Of a DNA stretch of 64,000 nt, positions 10,984-20,628 are shown one piece after another. Within the stretch, counting starts at the first letter, position 1, and each line of letters opens with the position of its first letter. The stretch spans positions 186,001 through 250,000 of the forward strand of contig NZ_JAHTBN010000002.1 in the NCBI RefSeq assembly GCF_019166065.1. Reading direction: 5' to 3'. A model generated the notes under the pieces. That model saw only the letters and a list, made by a program, of their open reading frames with translations, made no database searches and was not told where the DNA came from. This stretch comes from Candidimonas humi (lineage in GTDB: Bacteria > Pseudomonadota > Gammaproteobacteria > Burkholderiales > Burkholderiaceae_B). The translations under genes were made by a program, and so were the position numbers.

Positions 10984-11037
10984 TGCTCGAAACAGAGAGC
11001 ACCAAGCCCACTTTCCTGCAGAACAGAGAAAGTGGGC
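10984..11037 (-). other. two adjacent hairpins in the rpsD-rpoA spacer
   Basis: GTGCTC (10984-10989) pairs with GAGCAC (10998-11003), and GCCCACTTTC (11006-11015) pairs with GAAAGTGGGC (11028-11037). The second is a perfect 10-bp stem with a 12-nt loop. Neither is followed by a T tract. Candidate processing or expression-tuning element between S4 and alpha-subunit genes. Confidence 0.55.
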
Positions 11038-11070
11038 CGGTCGCGGGATACTGCGGCTGCACGCCCGCTA

Positions 11071-11694
11071 TCAGCGGGAATACAGTTCGACGACCATCGA
11101 TTCGTTGACGTCGCGCGCCACGTCGGCGCGGTCGGGAGCCTGCTTGAAGGTGCCGGTCATCTTGCTGGAGTCGACTTCGACCCACTGCGGCAGGCCTTGG
11201 CCGGAAGCCAGGTCGAGCGATTCGCGGATGCGGGACTGGGCCTTGGCTTTCTCGCGGATCGACACCACATCGCCGGACTTGACGATGATGGAGGCGATGT
11301 CGGCGGTCTTGCCGTTCAGTTCGATGGCGCGGTGGTTCACCAGCTGGCGCGCTTCGGCGCGGGTCGAACCGAAGCCCATGCGATACACCACGTTGTCCAG
11401 GCGCGATTCGAGCAACTGGATCAGGGTTTCGCCGGTGTTGCCACGGCGGCGCTCGGCTTCTTCGAAGTACTTGCGGAACTGCTTCTCGAGCACGCCGTAC
11501 ATGCGCTTGAGCTTTTGCTTTTCACGCAGTTGCAGGCCGTAGTCGGAAGTACGGGCGCCCGAAGTGCGGCCATGCTGGCCGGGCTTGGATTCGAGCTTGC
11601 ACTTCGAGTCCAGCGAGCGGCGCGAGCTCTTCAGGAACAGGTCGGTGCCCTCGCGGCGCGAGAGCTTGCATTTAGGTCCAATATAACGTGCCAA
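11071..11694 (-). CDS. rpsD: 30S ribosomal protein S4
   Basis: Primary 16S rRNA-binding assembly protein, 207 residues, beginning [16 protein letters not shown]. It has the S4 RNA-binding domain near residues 97-160 ([14 protein letters not shown]). In other bacteria S4 represses the alpha operon that encodes it. It stands in the conserved rpsM-rpsK-rpsD-rpoA-rplQ order. Confidence 0.98.
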   Translation of the reverse strand: MARYIGPKCKLSRREGTDLFLKSSRRSLDSKCKLESKPGQHGRTSGARTSDYGLQLREKQKLKRMYGVLEKQFRKYFEEAERRRGNTGETLIQLLESRLDNVVYRMGFGSTRAEARQLVNHRAIELNGKTADIASIIVKSGDVVSIREKAKAQSRIRESLDLASGQGLPQWVEVDSSKMTGTFKQAPDRADVARDVNESMVVELYSR

Positions 11695-11705
11695 GATGCT
11701 TCCCC

Positions 11706-12107
11706 TTAGATGCGACGACGCTTGGGCGGACGGCAGCCGTTATGCGGCACCGGCGTGATGTCGGAGATGCTGGAAATCTTGATTCCCAAGGCATTGAGCG
11801 CACGCACGGACGATTCGCGGCCGGGGCCGGGGCCCTTGATGCGGACCTCGAGCGTCTTGATGCCGTATTCCTGGGCCACACGGCCGGCCGACTCGGCCGC
11901 AACCTGTGCGGCGAACGGAGTCGACTTGCGCGAGCCCTTGAAACCGGCACCGCCCGACGTAGCCCACGACAAGGCATTGCCCTGGCGGTCGGTAATGGTG
12001 ATGATCGTGTTGTTGAACGAAGCGTGGACGTGCGCAATGCCGTCCGAAACGCTTTTCTTGACTTTCTTGCGGACGCGAGTAGCGCCGCTGGTGGAAGCTT
12101 TCGCCAT
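11706..12107 (-). CDS. rpsK: 30S ribosomal protein S11
   Basis: 133-residue platform protein of the small subunit with the typical [15 protein letters not shown] segment near residues 26-40 and the basic C-terminal end [13 protein letters not shown]. It lies 11 nt upstream of rpsD and 14 nt downstream of rpsM in the alpha operon. Confidence 0.98.
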   Translation of the reverse strand: MAKASTSGATRVRKKVKKSVSDGIAHVHASFNNTIITITDRQGNALSWATSGGAGFKGSRKSTPFAAQVAAESAGRVAQEYGIKTLEVRIKGPGPGRESSVRALNALGIKISSISDITPVPHNGCRPPKRRRI

Positions 12108-12121
12108 CTTCTATTCCTCGA

Positions 12122-12487
12122 TTATTTCTTCAGGGAGGCAGCAGCGCGACGCGGCCCCTTGCGGGTGCGGGCGTTGGTACGGGTGCGCTGGCCGCGCACG
12201 GGCAGGCCGCGCTTGTGGCGCATGCCGCGGTAGGTTCCCAGGTCGATCAGTCGCTTGATCGACAGTTGCACTTCGCGACGCAGATCGCCTTCAACCGTGA
12301 AGACGCCCACGTGCTCGCGGATGCGCTCGAGCTCGGCGTCGGTCAGGTCCTTGACCTTCTTGGAGCATTCGACGCCCGATGCTTCGCAAATCTTGCGAGC
12401 GCGGGTACGTCCGATGCCAAAGATGGCGGTAAGTCCGATTTCGGCGTGTTGATGCGGCGGAATATTGATGCCAGCAATACGGGCCAT
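12122..12487 (-). CDS. rpsM: 30S ribosomal protein S13
   Basis: 121-residue head protein of the small subunit, beginning [12 protein letters not shown] and ending in a basic tail. The segment [25 protein letters not shown] carries the family signature. It is the first gene of the alpha operon proper, directly after rpmJ. Confidence 0.98.
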   Translation of the reverse strand: MARIAGINIPPHQHAEIGLTAIFGIGRTRARKICEASGVECSKKVKDLTDAELERIREHVGVFTVEGDLRREVQLSIKRLIDLGTYRGMRHKRGLPVRGQRTRTNARTRKGPRRAAASLKK

Positions 12488-12522
12488 GACTGTTCCTCGT
12501 TAAATCCGTTGCGTTTCGGCGC

Positions 12523-12636
12523 TTAGCCTTGACGCTGCTTGTGGCGGGGGTCGGTGCAGATGACACGCACCACGCCGTGACGTTTGATGATCTTGCAGTT
12601 GCGGCAGATCCGCTTTACCGATGCCATTACCTTCAT
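12523..12636 (-). CDS. rpmJ: 50S ribosomal protein L36
   Basis: 37-residue protein, below the size of usual ORF cut-offs, beginning [14 protein letters not shown] and ending RHKQRQG. The zinc ligands Cys11, Cys14, Cys27 and His32 are all present, so this is the zinc-binding (C+) form. It lies between infA and rpsM, the conserved place in the spc operon. Confidence 0.96.
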   Translation of the reverse strand: MKVMASVKRICRNCKIIKRHGVVRVICTDPRHKQRQG

Positions 12637-12667
12637 GGTTGACTCCTAGTTCTCTGTAGCCGGCCGC

Positions 12668-12886
12668 TCATTTGGAGCGGAACACAATCCTGGCTCGCGA
12701 CAGGTCATAGGGCGTGAGCTCCACTGTGACCTTGTCACCCGGCAGGATCCGGATGTAATGCATGCGCATCTTGCCTGATATGTGGCCCAGCACCACGTGG
12801 CCGTTCTCGAGCTTGACGCGAAAAGTCGCATTGGGGAGGTTTTCTATCACCTCGCCTTGCATTTGTATAACGTCGTCTTTTGCCAT
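12668..12886 (-). CDS. infA: Translation initiation factor IF-1
   Basis: 72-residue OB-fold protein that binds the 30S A site during initiation. It begins [16 protein letters not shown] and contains the RVKLENGH and [11 protein letters not shown] segments of the family. It sits between secY and rpmJ, as in many beta- and gammaproteobacteria that keep infA in the spc cluster. A second infA copy elsewhere in the genome is common in betaproteobacteria but cannot be seen here. Confidence 0.97.
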   Translation of the reverse strand: MAKDDVIQMQGEVIENLPNATFRVKLENGHVVLGHISGKMRMHYIRILPGDKVTVELTPYDLSRARIVFRSK

Positions 12887-12894
12887 TGTGCCTC

Positions 12895-14220
12895 TTACCG
12901 CATTGGCAGGCCCGCGCCCTTGAAGTTGGCCTTCTTGAGCAGCGAGTCATATTGCTGGGACATCATGTAGGCCTGCGCCTGGGCCATGAAATCCATGGTA
13001 ACCACCACGATGATCAGCAGCGATGTGCCACCGAAGTAGAACGGCACGTTCCAGCGCATCTGCATGAATTCCGGCAGCAAGCACACGACCGCGACGTAGA
13101 TGGCACCGGCCAGCGTCAGACGCATCAGGATCTTGTCTATGTAGCGCGAGGTCTGCTCGCCCGGGCGGATGCCCGGCACGAAGGCCCCGCTCTTCTTCAG
13201 GTTGTCTGCCGTCTCGCGGCTGTTGAACACCAGCGCGGTATAGAAGAAGCAGAAGAAGATGATCAGAGCGATATACAACGTTACGTACAAGGGCTGGCGC
13301 GGCGACAGCGCGGCGGCCAGGTCTCCCAGCCAGCGCATGTGCGGGTTGTTCGAGAACCAGCTGGTCACCGTTGCCGGCAGCAGGATGATCGACGACGCGA
13401 AGATCGGCGGAATCACGCCCGACATGTTCAGCTTCAGGGGCAGGTGCGAGCTCTGCCCGCCGTAGATCTTGTTGCCCACCTGGCGCTTGGCATAGTTGAC
13501 CGTGATGCGGCGCTGGCCACGTTCGACGAAGACGACGAAGTACGTGACGGCCACGACCAGGGCGGCAATGAACAGCACCGACAGCACCGACATGGCATCC
13601 GTGCGCACCAGGTCGAGCAAGCCCGCAAGCGCGCCCGGCAGGCCGGCGACGATACCCGCGAAAATCAGGATCGAGATGCCGTTGCCCAAGCCGCGCTCGG
13701 TGATCTGCTCGCCCAGCCACATGACGAACATCGTACCCGTGAGCAGGGTGACCACGGTGGTGAAGCGGAACATCATGCCGGGATCGATCACCAGGCCGGG
13801 CTGGGATTCCAGCGCAACCGAGATACCCACGGCCTGGATCAAGGCCAGGAACACCGTACCGTAGCGCGTGTACTGCGTGATCTTGCGCTGGCCGGACTGG
13901 CCTTCCTTCTTGATTGCTTCCAGCGACGGCACGACCACCGACATCAGCTGCATGATGATCGACGCAGAGATGTACGGCATGATCCCCAGGGCGAAAACCG
14001 AGAAGCGCGCCAGCGCTCCGCCCGAGAACATGTTGAACAGGCCGAGTATGCCGCTCTGGTTGTGCTGGAACAGGTCGGACAGGGCATCGGGATTGATGCC
14101 CGGCACCGGGATGTGCGTTCCCAGGCGGTAGACGACCAGGGCGAGCACCAGGAACACCACGCGACGTTTTAGGTCGGCGTAGCGTGCGCCCGGTTTACTC
14201 TGTGCCTGAGCTTTAGCCAC
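12895..14220 (-). CDS. secY: Protein translocase subunit SecY
   Basis: Central pore of the Sec translocon in the inner membrane. It is 441 residues with ten predicted transmembrane segments. The first starts near residue 25 and the plug region has the typical GINPDAL sequence near residue 43-49. Cytoplasmic loops carry [15 protein letters not shown] near residue 233 and the conserved [10 protein letters not shown]-terminus. It lies between rplO and infA, co-transcribed with ribosomal protein genes as usual. Confidence 0.97.
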   Translation of the reverse strand: MAKAQAQSKPGARYADLKRRVVFLVLALVVYRLGTHIPVPGINPDALSDLFQHNQSGILGLFNMFSGGALARFSVFALGIMPYISASIIMQLMSVVVPSLEAIKKEGQSGQRKITQYTRYGTVFLALIQAVGISVALESQPGLVIDPGMMFRFTTVVTLLTGTMFVMWLGEQITERGLGNGISILIFAGIVAGLPGALAGLLDLVRTDAMSVLSVLFIAALVVAVTYFVVFVERGQRRITVNYAKRQVGNKIYGGQSSHLPLKLNMSGVIPPIFASSIILLPATVTSWFSNNPHMRWLGDLAAALSPRQPLYVTLYIALIIFFCFFYTALVFNSRETADNLKKSGAFVPGIRPGEQTSRYIDKILMRLTLAGAIYVAVVCLLPEFMQMRWNVPFYFGGTSLLIIVVVTMDFMAQAQAYMMSQQYDSLLKKANFKGAGLPMR

Positions 14221-14233
14221 CGTAACCCCTTGT

Positions 14234-14674
14234 TCAGGCCAGGGAGCCGCCGGCGGCTTCGATGGCCGCGCGTGCGCCCGCCGTGGCGGTCAAGCCGCGC
14301 AGGACGACCTTGCGCGACAACTCGCCGGACTTGATGACCTTGGCATAGCGGACAGCCTGTCCGACCACGCCGGCCTGCTTCAGTACTTGCACGTCGACTT
14401 CGTCGGCGGACAGGCGTTGCAGGTCGGACAGACGGACTTCGGCGTACAGGTGCTGGCCCAGCGGCGTGAAGCCGCGCTTGGGCAGGCGACGCTGCAGCGG
14501 CATCTGGCCGCCTTCGAAGCCGACCTTGTGGAAACCGCCGGCACGGGACTTCTGGCCCTTGTGGCCACGACCCGCAGTCTTGCCCAGGCCGGAGCCTATG
14601 CCACGGCCCACGCGGCGCTTGGCATGCTTGCTGCCTTCAGCGGGCTTGAGCGTGTTGAGTTGAGTTTCTGACAT
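14234..14674 (-). CDS. rplO: 50S ribosomal protein L15
   Basis: 146-residue late-assembly protein with the glycine- and basic-rich N-terminus typical of L15 ([22 protein letters not shown], residues about 20-41) and a globular C-terminal half. It lies between rpmD and secY, 10-13 nt from each. Confidence 0.97.
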   Translation of the reverse strand: MSETQLNTLKPAEGSKHAKRRVGRGIGSGLGKTAGRGHKGQKSRAGGFHKVGFEGGQMPLQRRLPKRGFTPLGQHLYAEVRLSDLQRLSADEVDVQVLKQAGVVGQAVRYAKVIKSGELSRKVVLRGLTATAGARAAIEAAGGSLA

Positions 14675-14684
14675 CGCGATTCCT

Positions 14685-14870
14685 TCAGACTTCCGACACG
14701 GTGACCAGATAGTCGACCTTGCGGATCATGCCTCGCACTTCGGGCGTATCGACCAGGACGCGGCTGCTGTTCACGCGGCCCAGGCCCAGACCGCGCACGG
14801 TGGCGCGATGGGATTCCTTGGTGCCGATGACGGAGCGCACGAGGGTGACCTTGATTTGCTTCTGTGCCAT
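14685..14870 (-). CDS. rpmD: 50S ribosomal protein L30
   Basis: 61-residue protein with the L30 pattern [24 protein letters not shown] at residues 7-30 and [14 protein letters not shown] near the C-terminus. It is tightly packed between rpsE (3 nt) and rplO (10 nt). Confidence 0.97.
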   Translation of the reverse strand: MAQKQIKVTLVRSVIGTKESHRATVRGLGLGRVNSSRVLVDTPEVRGMIRKVDYLVTVSEV

Positions 14871-14873
14871 GAC

Positions 14874-15395
14874 TTACCCCAGTATCTCTTCGACCGTCTT
14901 GCCGCGCTTGGCGGCCACTTCGGCCGGCGTCGAGCAGGCGCGCAGGCCATTGAGCGTGGCGCGCACCATGTTGTACGGGTTGCTCGAGCCGAGGCTCTTG
15001 GCCACGACGTTGCGCACACCCATGACATCGAAGATGGCGCGCATCGGGCCGCCGGCGATCACGCCGGTACCTTCGGCGGCGGGCGAGATCAGCACCGTCG
15101 AGGCGCCGTGCTTGCCCACCACGGTGTGATGCAGCGTGCCGTTCTTCAGGGCGACCTTGACCAGGCCGCGACGCGCCTGTTCCATGGCCTTCTGGACCGC
15201 CACGGGCACTTCGCGGGCCTTGCCCTTGCCCATGCCGATGCGGCCGTCGCCATCGCCCACTACGGTCAGGGCGGCGAAGCTCATCGTACGGCCACCCTTG
15301 ACCACCTTGCTGACGCGGTTGACCGCGATCATCTTTTCGCGCAAGCCGTCATCGCGCTCTTGCTCGGCGTTGTGCTTGCCTTGTGCTTTAGCCAT
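14874..15395 (-). CDS. rpsE: 30S ribosomal protein S5
   Basis: 173-residue protein involved in decoding fidelity and mRNA unwinding. The N-terminal S5 domain contains [18 protein letters not shown] near 19-36 and the C-terminal domain [18 protein letters not shown] near 110. The N-terminal extension ([17 protein letters not shown]) is typical of betaproteobacteria. Between rplR and rpmD. Confidence 0.97.
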   Translation of the reverse strand: MAKAQGKHNAEQERDDGLREKMIAVNRVSKVVKGGRTMSFAALTVVGDGDGRIGMGKGKAREVPVAVQKAMEQARRGLVKVALKNGTLHHTVVGKHGASTVLISPAAEGTGVIAGGPMRAIFDVMGVRNVVAKSLGSSNPYNMVRATLNGLRACSTPAEVAAKRGKTVEEILG

Positions 15396-15410
15396 TTGAC
15401 AGTCCCTTGC

Positions 15411-15776
15411 TTAGAATTTCAGGCCGGCTTCGCGCGCGGCATCGGCCAGCGCCTTGACACGGCCATGGTAACGGAAGCCGGAGCGGTCGAAGGCGACCAG
15501 CTCGATGCCGGCGGCCTTGGCCTTCTCGGCCACGCGCTTGCCCACGATGCCGGCCGCGGCCACGTTGCCGCCGCCAACCTTCTGGCTCGCCAGTTCCTTG
15601 CGGACCTCGGGCTCGAGCGTCGAGGCGCTGACCAGCACGCGATCGCCTTCCGGCGAGATGATGTTGGCGTATATGTGCAGGTTCGAGCGGAAAATCGAGA
15701 GGCGGTGTACGCGCAGCTCGTGGATTTTCCGACGGGTCGTAACCGCACGACGCAAACGGGAAGTTTTCTTGTCCAT
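15411..15776 (-). CDS. rplR: 50S ribosomal protein L18
   Basis: 121-residue 5S rRNA-binding protein. It begins [18 protein letters not shown] and ends in the conserved [26 protein letters not shown] region. It is placed between rplF and rpsE in the spc operon. Confidence 0.97.
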   Translation of the reverse strand: MDKKTSRLRRAVTTRRKIHELRVHRLSIFRSNLHIYANIISPEGDRVLVSASTLEPEVRKELASQKVGGGNVAAAGIVGKRVAEKAKAAGIELVAFDRSGFRYHGRVKALADAAREAGLKF

Positions 15777-15797
15777 GATTCGTCCTTGCCTGCGCGC

Positions 15798-16331
15798 TTA
15801 CTTCTTCTTGGTTTCCTTGATGACGACATGCTCGTCCGCATACCGCACGCCCTTGCCCTTGTAGGGTTCGGGTTCGCGATAGGCGCGGATCTCTGCCGCC
15901 ACCTGTCCGACCACCTGCTTGTCGGAGCCCTTGACGATGATTTCCGTCTGCGTCGGGCACTCGATCTTGATGCCGGCAGGCATCTTGTGCAGGATGTCGT
16001 GGGAATAGCCAAGCTGCAGTTTCAGCGCATCGCCCTGAACCTGGGCGCGGAAACCCACGCCTACGAGGCTCAGCTTGCGTTCGAAACCTTTGCTGACGCC
16101 GGTCACCATATTGGCCACCAGGGCGCGTACGGTACCCGACATGGCCTTGGCGTGGCGGCTTTCGTTGGCCACGACAAAGGTGAGCTGGCCGTCTTCCTGG
16201 CGGACGACGACGTCGCCCGTCAGGCTCTGGGTCAGCGTGCCCAGCGGGCCCTTGACCGAAATCTGGCCGGCGCTGATGGTCGCTTCCACGCCTTTCGGCA
16301 CGGCGACGGGATATTTTGCTATGCGTGACAT
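15798..16331 (-). CDS. rplF: 50S ribosomal protein L6
   Basis: 177-residue protein beginning [16 protein letters not shown], with two L6 domains and the signature [13 protein letters not shown] near residues 152-166. It binds 23S rRNA near the factor-binding site. Between rpsH and rplR. Confidence 0.98.
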   Translation of the reverse strand: MSRIAKYPVAVPKGVEATISAGQISVKGPLGTLTQSLTGDVVVRQEDGQLTFVVANESRHAKAMSGTVRALVANMVTGVSKGFERKLSLVGVGFRAQVQGDALKLQLGYSHDILHKMPAGIKIECPTQTEIIVKGSDKQVVGQVAAEIRAYREPEPYKGKGVRYADEHVVIKETKKK

Positions 16332-16341
16332 GTGATTCTCC

Positions 16342-16737
16342 TTATGCCACGTAGCACAGCACTTCGCCGCCCACGCCCGTGGCGCGCGCCTTGCGATCGG
16401 TCATGACACCGCGCGAGGTCGAGACGATCGCCACGCCCAGGCCGTTCATGACCTGGGGAATGGACGCGCGACCCTTGTAGATGCGCAGCCCGGGGCGCGA
16501 TACGCGCTCTATACGCTCGATGACCGGACGGCCAGCGTAGTATTTCAGGGAAATCTCCAGCACAGGCTTGGCCTTCTCGCCGGTGATCTGGAAGCTTTCG
16601 ATATAGCCTTCGTCCTTCAGCACGGCGGCAATGGCCACCTTGAGCTTGGAGGAGGGCATGGTGACCGAGGTCTTGTTGACCTGTTGCGCATTGCGCACGC
16701 GGGTCAACATGTCGGCGATGGGATCGCTCATGCTCAT
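16342..16737 (-). CDS. rpsH: 30S ribosomal protein S8
   Basis: 131-residue central-domain 16S rRNA-binding protein, in E. coli the translational repressor of the spc operon. It begins [18 protein letters not shown]; a start two codons later is equally possible. The C-terminal signature [13 protein letters not shown] is at about 107-119. Between rpsN and rplF. Confidence 0.97.
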   Translation of the reverse strand: MSMSDPIADMLTRVRNAQQVNKTSVTMPSSKLKVAIAAVLKDEGYIESFQITGEKAKPVLEISLKYYAGRPVIERIERVSRPGLRIYKGRASIPQVMNGLGVAIVSTSRGVMTDRKARATGVGGEVLCYVA

Positions 16738-16748
16738 GTATGTTTCTC

Positions 16749-17054
16749 CTACCAGCTGGCCTTGGTCATGCCCGGCACTTCGCCGCGCATCGCCATTTCG
16801 CGCAATTTGTGGCGGGTCAGCCCGAACTTGCTGTAAACACCGCGGGAGCGGCCGGTGACCACGCAGCGGTTACGCTGGCGGGTCGGGTTGGCGTTGCGCG
16901 GCAGTTGCTGCAGTTGCAGGCGAGCCTGGTAGCGCTCTTCGTCGGTCTTGGACTGGTCGTCGATGACGGCCTTGAGCGCGGCACGCTTGGCAGCGAATTT
17001 TTCAGCCAGCTTGGCGCGCTTGATGTCGCGATTGATGAGTGAGAGTTTGGCCAC
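16749..17054 (-). CDS. rpsN: 30S ribosomal protein S14 (zinc-independent form)
   Basis: 101-residue head protein. Only one cysteine is present ([11 protein letters not shown], near residue 63), so this is the long, zinc-independent C-minus type, in contrast to the zinc-binding L36 of the same operon. The C-terminal [20 protein letters not shown] segment is typical. Between rplE and rpsH. Confidence 0.97.
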   Translation of the reverse strand: MAKLSLINRDIKRAKLAEKFAAKRAALKAVIDDQSKTDEERYQARLQLQQLPRNANPTRQRNRCVVTGRSRGVYSKFGLTRHKLREMAMRGEVPGMTKASW

Positions 17055-17065
17055 GTCATCGCCCC

Positions 17066-17605
17066 TTAGTTACGGAACGGGAAGCTGAAGGCCGTCAACA
17101 GCGCCTTGGCTTCTTCGTCGGTCTTCGCGGTGGTGGTGATGCTGATGTTCATGCCACGCAGCGCGTCGATCTTGTCATATTCGATTTCGGGGAAAATGAT
17201 CTGTTCCTTGACCCCGATGTTGTAGTTGCCGCGGCCGTCGAAGGCCCGGCCCGAGATCCCCCGGAAATCGCGCACGCGCGGCAGCGCCACGGCGACCAGG
17301 CGATCGAGGAATTCGTACATGCGCTGGCCACGCAGGGTGACCATGCAGCCGATGGGATAGTCTTCGCGGATCTTGAAGCCCGCGATGGCCTTGCGCGTCT
17401 TGGTGACCACCGGCTTCTGGCCAGAAATCTTGGTCAGGTCGGACACGGCGTGCTCGATGACTTTCTTGTCGGCGACGGCTTCGGACACACCCATGTTCAG
17501 GGTGATCTTGGTGATGCGAGGAACTTCCATCACGCTCTTGTAGCCGAACTTGGCCTGCAGGTCGGCCATTACCTTGTTGCGGTAGAACTCTTGTAAACGA
17601 GCCAT
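17066..17605 (-). CDS. rplE: 50S ribosomal protein L5
   Basis: 179-residue 5S rRNA-binding protein, full length, with the [16 protein letters not shown] segment near 32-47 and [18 protein letters not shown] near 112-129. Between rplX and rpsN. In E. coli the start of this gene is the S8 repression target; no claim is made for the same here. Confidence 0.97.
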   Translation of the reverse strand: MARLQEFYRNKVMADLQAKFGYKSVMEVPRITKITLNMGVSEAVADKKVIEHAVSDLTKISGQKPVVTKTRKAIAGFKIREDYPIGCMVTLRGQRMYEFLDRLVAVALPRVRDFRGISGRAFDGRGNYNIGVKEQIIFPEIEYDKIDALRGMNISITTTAKTDEEAKALLTAFSFPFRN

Positions 17606-17617
17606 GCTGTTCGCCCC

Positions 17618-17938
17618 TTACGCCTTGGCGCCGACCACGGCGCCGCTGGAACGGAATACACGGACTTTGCGGCCGTCGACTTCCTTGACCCCGACGCGAT
17701 CGGCGGCGCCGGTCTCGGGATTGAAGATCGCCACATTCGAGATGTGGATCGGCAAAGTCTTGTCGACGATACCCCCCTGGCTGCCCGCCATGGGATTGGG
17801 CTTGACGTGCTTCTTGACGACGTTGATGCCTTCGACCAGCACGTGATCGGCATCGACGCGCTGCAGGACGGTGCCGCGGCGCTTCTTGTCGCGACCGGTC
17901 AATACGATGACCTCGTCGCCCTTACGGATTTTTTCCAT
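17618..17938 (-). CDS. rplX: 50S ribosomal protein L24
   Basis: 106-residue assembly initiator of the large subunit. It begins [22 protein letters not shown] (KOW motif) and contains [12 protein letters not shown] near 39-50. Between rplN and rplE with gaps of 10-12 nt. Confidence 0.97.
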   Translation of the reverse strand: MEKIRKGDEVIVLTGRDKKRRGTVLQRVDADHVLVEGINVVKKHVKPNPMAGSQGGIVDKTLPIHISNVAIFNPETGAADRVGVKEVDGRKVRVFRSSGAVVGAKA

Positions 17939-17948
17939 GGTTCGCTCC

Positions 17949-18317
17949 TTACAGCACTTCGGGGGCCAGGGACACGATCTTCATGAATTTTTCCGTACGC
18001 AGTTCGCGCGTCACGGGTCCGAAGATGCGGGTGCCGATGGGCTCCAGCTTGGCGTTGAGCAGCACGGCAGCATTGCCGCCGAATCGGATGAGCGAGCCGT
18101 CCTTGCGGCGCACGCCCTTGGCGGTGCGAACCACCACTGCGTTGTATATTTCGCCTTTCTTGACGCGCCCACGGGGAGCGGCATCCTTGACACTGACTTT
18201 GATGATGTCACCGATGCCGGCATAACGGCGCTTCGAGCCGCCCAACACCTTGATGCACATGATGGAACGCGCACCCGTGTTGTCGGCCACGTCTAGCGTG
18301 GTCTGCATTTGGATCAT
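17949..18317 (-). CDS. rplN: 50S ribosomal protein L14
   Basis: 122-residue protein beginning [17 protein letters not shown], full length. It is the first gene of the spc operon here. Unlike the usual arrangement, no rpsQ or rpmC precedes it. Upstream there is a leader of about 225 nt and a promoter, then a divergent aldehyde dehydrogenase gene. Confidence 0.98.
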   Translation of the reverse strand: MIQMQTTLDVADNTGARSIMCIKVLGGSKRRYAGIGDIIKVSVKDAAPRGRVKKGEIYNAVVVRTAKGVRRKDGSLIRFGGNAAVLLNAKLEPIGTRIFGPVTRELRTEKFMKIVSLAPEVL

Positions 18318-19003
18318 GATTTTTCCTGTTCCAACTTAGCTGCGCCGCCCACCAACCATTGGCCGAAGCCGCGCAACCAGTTTTGGTCCCGTCAGGTCTG
18401 GCTATAAACCGGTAAGCCCCGTTGTGAAGCCCCGCCTTAAAACCGCAACCCTGGGTTGAAATCTTGCCATGTAGGTTTCTGGCCAAAGCGCTCGAAAACG
18501 CCCCGACCCATGTCGCCCGGCCCATAGCTTCTGCCAGGCAAGAACGTGATTCTAGCCTATTTGACAGCCCATGGCAAGCGTGGCATGGCGAATTGCGCAG
18601 GGATGTTGCGCTTTCCGCGCCCGGGCAGCCGGAAATACCCGAAAAGAGGAAGCGCGTGCGCGATGGGCCGGATGGCGGCGGGCCCGGAAAAGTCCGGGCG
18701 CCCCTGTCGCGGCTTTGCGAGCAGGGGCTTATAGGCTGCGCGCGGCTTGCAGCCCGGGCCGCCTCGGTCCATATGCCGGCTGCGCCACCCGCCGCCGCCT
18801 CTCGACATGAAGCACACCGGATGGTGTACAGTTTCCGTTTATCGGCCGAACCGCCCTCAGGGCCCGCCACGGCGCCATGACGCCCGCGGCAGGCCTGCGC
18901 GGTGCAATGGCCGGGCGAGCCCGGCGCGGCTCCCGCCCGCTTTCCGGCATCCGAGATTCCCAGGCATCCGCTTTTCATCGCATTCACTCACGAGGACACG
19001 CAT
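18318..19003. other. 686-bp intergenic region upstream of the spc operon
   Basis: It separates divergent rplN and an aldehyde dehydrogenase gene. It holds the rplN promoter and leader. The half nearer the dehydrogenase (18600-19000) is very G+C-rich with no supported gene. A small ACACC-GGAT-GGTGT hairpin lies at 18814-18827. No remnant of S10 operon genes is recognisable. Confidence 0.6.
18549..18577 (-). promoter_or_regulatory. sigma-70 promoter of the spc operon
   Basis: On the minus strand TTGCCA (18577-18572) and TAGAAT (18554-18549) are separated by exactly 17 nt; each hexamer differs from consensus at one base. Transcription would start near 18541, leaving a leader of about 225 nt before the rplN start. 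Confidence 0.75.
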
Positions 19004-20431
19004 ATGTACGAAACACTGGCCTTATATATAGACGGTGAGTTCCTGGCCGGCGACGGGCGCAAGACCCAGCCGGTAACCAACCCGTCCACGCTGGAAGTGC
19101 TCGGCCAGCTGCCCCACGCCACCACCGCCGACCTCGACCGTGCACTGGCCGCGGCCCAGCGCGCCTTCGAAACTTGGCGCCACAGCTCGCCCATGCTGCG
19201 CTCCGAAATCCTGCGCAAGGTCGGCGCGCTGACCCGCGAGCGCGCCCAGGAGATCGGCCGCAACATGACGCTGGACCAGGGCAAGCCCCTGGCCGAAGCC
19301 GTGGGCGAAGTGATGGCCTGCTCCGACCATGCCGACTGGCACGCCGAAGAATGCCGCCGCATCTATGGCCGCGTCATCCTGCCGCGCAGCCCCGAAGTGC
19401 GGCAAATGGTGCTGCGCGAGCCCATCGGCGTGTGCGCCGCCTTCACCCCCTGGAACTTCCCCTACAACCAGGCGATCCGCAAGATTTGCGCCGCCGTCGG
19501 CGCCGGCTGCACCGTCATCCTCAAGGGCCCCGAAGACTCGCCCAGCGCCGTGGTGGCCATCGCCCGCCTGTTCCATGACGCCGGCCTGCCCCCGGGGGTG
19601 CTGAACATCGTCTGGGGCGTGCCGTCCGAGATCTCCGAATACCTGATCCGCTCGCCGATCGTGCGCAAGGTGTCGTTCACCGGCTCCGTACCGGTGGGCA
19701 AGCATCTGGCATCCCTGGCCGGCGCCCATATGAAGCGCGTCACCATGGAACTGGGCGGCCATTCCCCCGTGCTGGTGTTCCCGGACGCCGACATCGACCG
19801 CGCCGCCAAGCACCTGGCCCGCTTCAAGGTGCGCAACGCTGGCCAGGTGTGCGTCTCGCCCACCCGCTTCTATGTGCATGAAAAGGTCTACGACCGCTTC
19901 CTGGACAGCTTCGTCAACACCCTCAAGGGCGTGAAAATCGGCGACGGCCTCGACCCCGAGACCCAGATGGGCCCGCTGGCGCACGAGCGGCGCGTGCCCA
20001 CCATGGCCAAGTTCGTCGAGAACGCGGTCGAGCGCGGCGGCAAGGTAGTGCTGGGCGGCGAGGCGCTGGAGCGCATCGGCCACTTCTTCGCCCCCACGGT
20101 GGTCACCGACCTGCCGGACGATTCCATGCTGATGACCGAAGAGCCCTTCGGCCCGATCGCGCCCATCGCCCGCTTTTCCGACACCGACGACGTCATCCGC
20201 AAGGCCAACTCGCTGCCCTTCGGCCTGTCGTCGTATGTGTTCACCACCTCGCTGCAGACGGCCACCAAGGTGTCCAACGGCATCGAGGCGGGCATGGTCA
20301 ACATCAACCACTTCGGCAGCGCCCTGCCCGAGACGCCCTTCGGCGGCATCAAGGACAGCGGCATCGGCAGCGAAGGCGGCGCGGAAACCTTCGACGGCTA
20401 TCTCGTCACCAAGTTCGTGACGCACGTCTGA
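19004..20431 (+). CDS. NAD(P)-dependent aldehyde dehydrogenase (succinate-semialdehyde dehydrogenase-like)
   Basis: Oxidises an aldehyde to the acid. The 475-residue cytosolic enzyme has the family elements: TPWNFPYNQ at about 148-156, the general-base Glu249 in MELGGHSP and the nucleophilic Cys283 in GQVCVSP. I start at the ATG preceded by GAGG (18992), because the longer reading adds an unrelated Pro-rich leader. The sequence resembles the succinate-semialdehyde/glycolaldehyde group, but substrate cannot be settled from motifs. It is monocistronic, divergent from rplN and followed by its own terminator. Confidence 0.9.
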   Translation: MYETLALYIDGEFLAGDGRKTQPVTNPSTLEVLGQLPHATTADLDRALAAAQRAFETWRHSSPMLRSEILRKVGALTRERAQEIGRNMTLDQGKPLAEAVGEVMACSDHADWHAEECRRIYGRVILPRSPEVRQMVLREPIGVCAAFTPWNFPYNQAIRKICAAVGAGCTVILKGPEDSPSAVVAIARLFHDAGLPPGVLNIVWGVPSEISEYLIRSPIVRKVSFTGSVPVGKHLASLAGAHMKRVTMELGGHSPVLVFPDADIDRAAKHLARFKVRNAGQVCVSPTRFYVHEKVYDRFLDSFVNTLKGVKIGDGLDPETQMGPLAHERRVPTMAKFVENAVERGGKVVLGGEALERIGHFFAPTVVTDLPDDSMLMTEEPFGPIAPIARFSDTDDVIRKANSLPFGLSSYVFTTSLQTATKVSNGIEAGMVNINHFGSALPETPFGGIKDSGIGSEGGAETFDGYLVTKFVTHV

Positions 20432-20510
20432 AGCCCCTGGCGGGCCGGCCTTGCACCGAGGCCGGCTTGCGCTTGTGTGTGCCGGCCGGGCCGTGCCAGG
20501 CCCCTCGGCG

Positions 20511-20536
20511 AGCGCGCTTTTCGGGCGCGCTTTTTT
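20511..20536 (+). terminator. terminator of the aldehyde dehydrogenase gene
   Basis: AGCGCGC (20511-20517) pairs with GCGCGCT (20525-20531) and a T tract follows to 20536. About 80 nt past the stop codon, between convergent genes. Confidence 0.8.
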
Positions 20537-20628
20537 GCGGCCCGCGTCTCCCGCCTTTTATTCCCCTTACACCCCTAACTTCCCTCATGCCCCGTTGCGA
20601 CGGGGCGTGCGGGGCGCTCCGCCGTGCC

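Noticed and set aside
12880-14172. Plus-strand open frame opposite secY
   Set aside because: It is very rich in Arg, Gln, His and Asp, with no membrane or enzyme motifs; secY in the other strand is certain.
18561-18566. Perfect TTGACA on the plus strand as promoter of the aldehyde dehydrogenase
   Set aside because: No -10-like hexamer lies 16-18 nt downstream, and the site falls inside the better-supported minus-strand rplN promoter.
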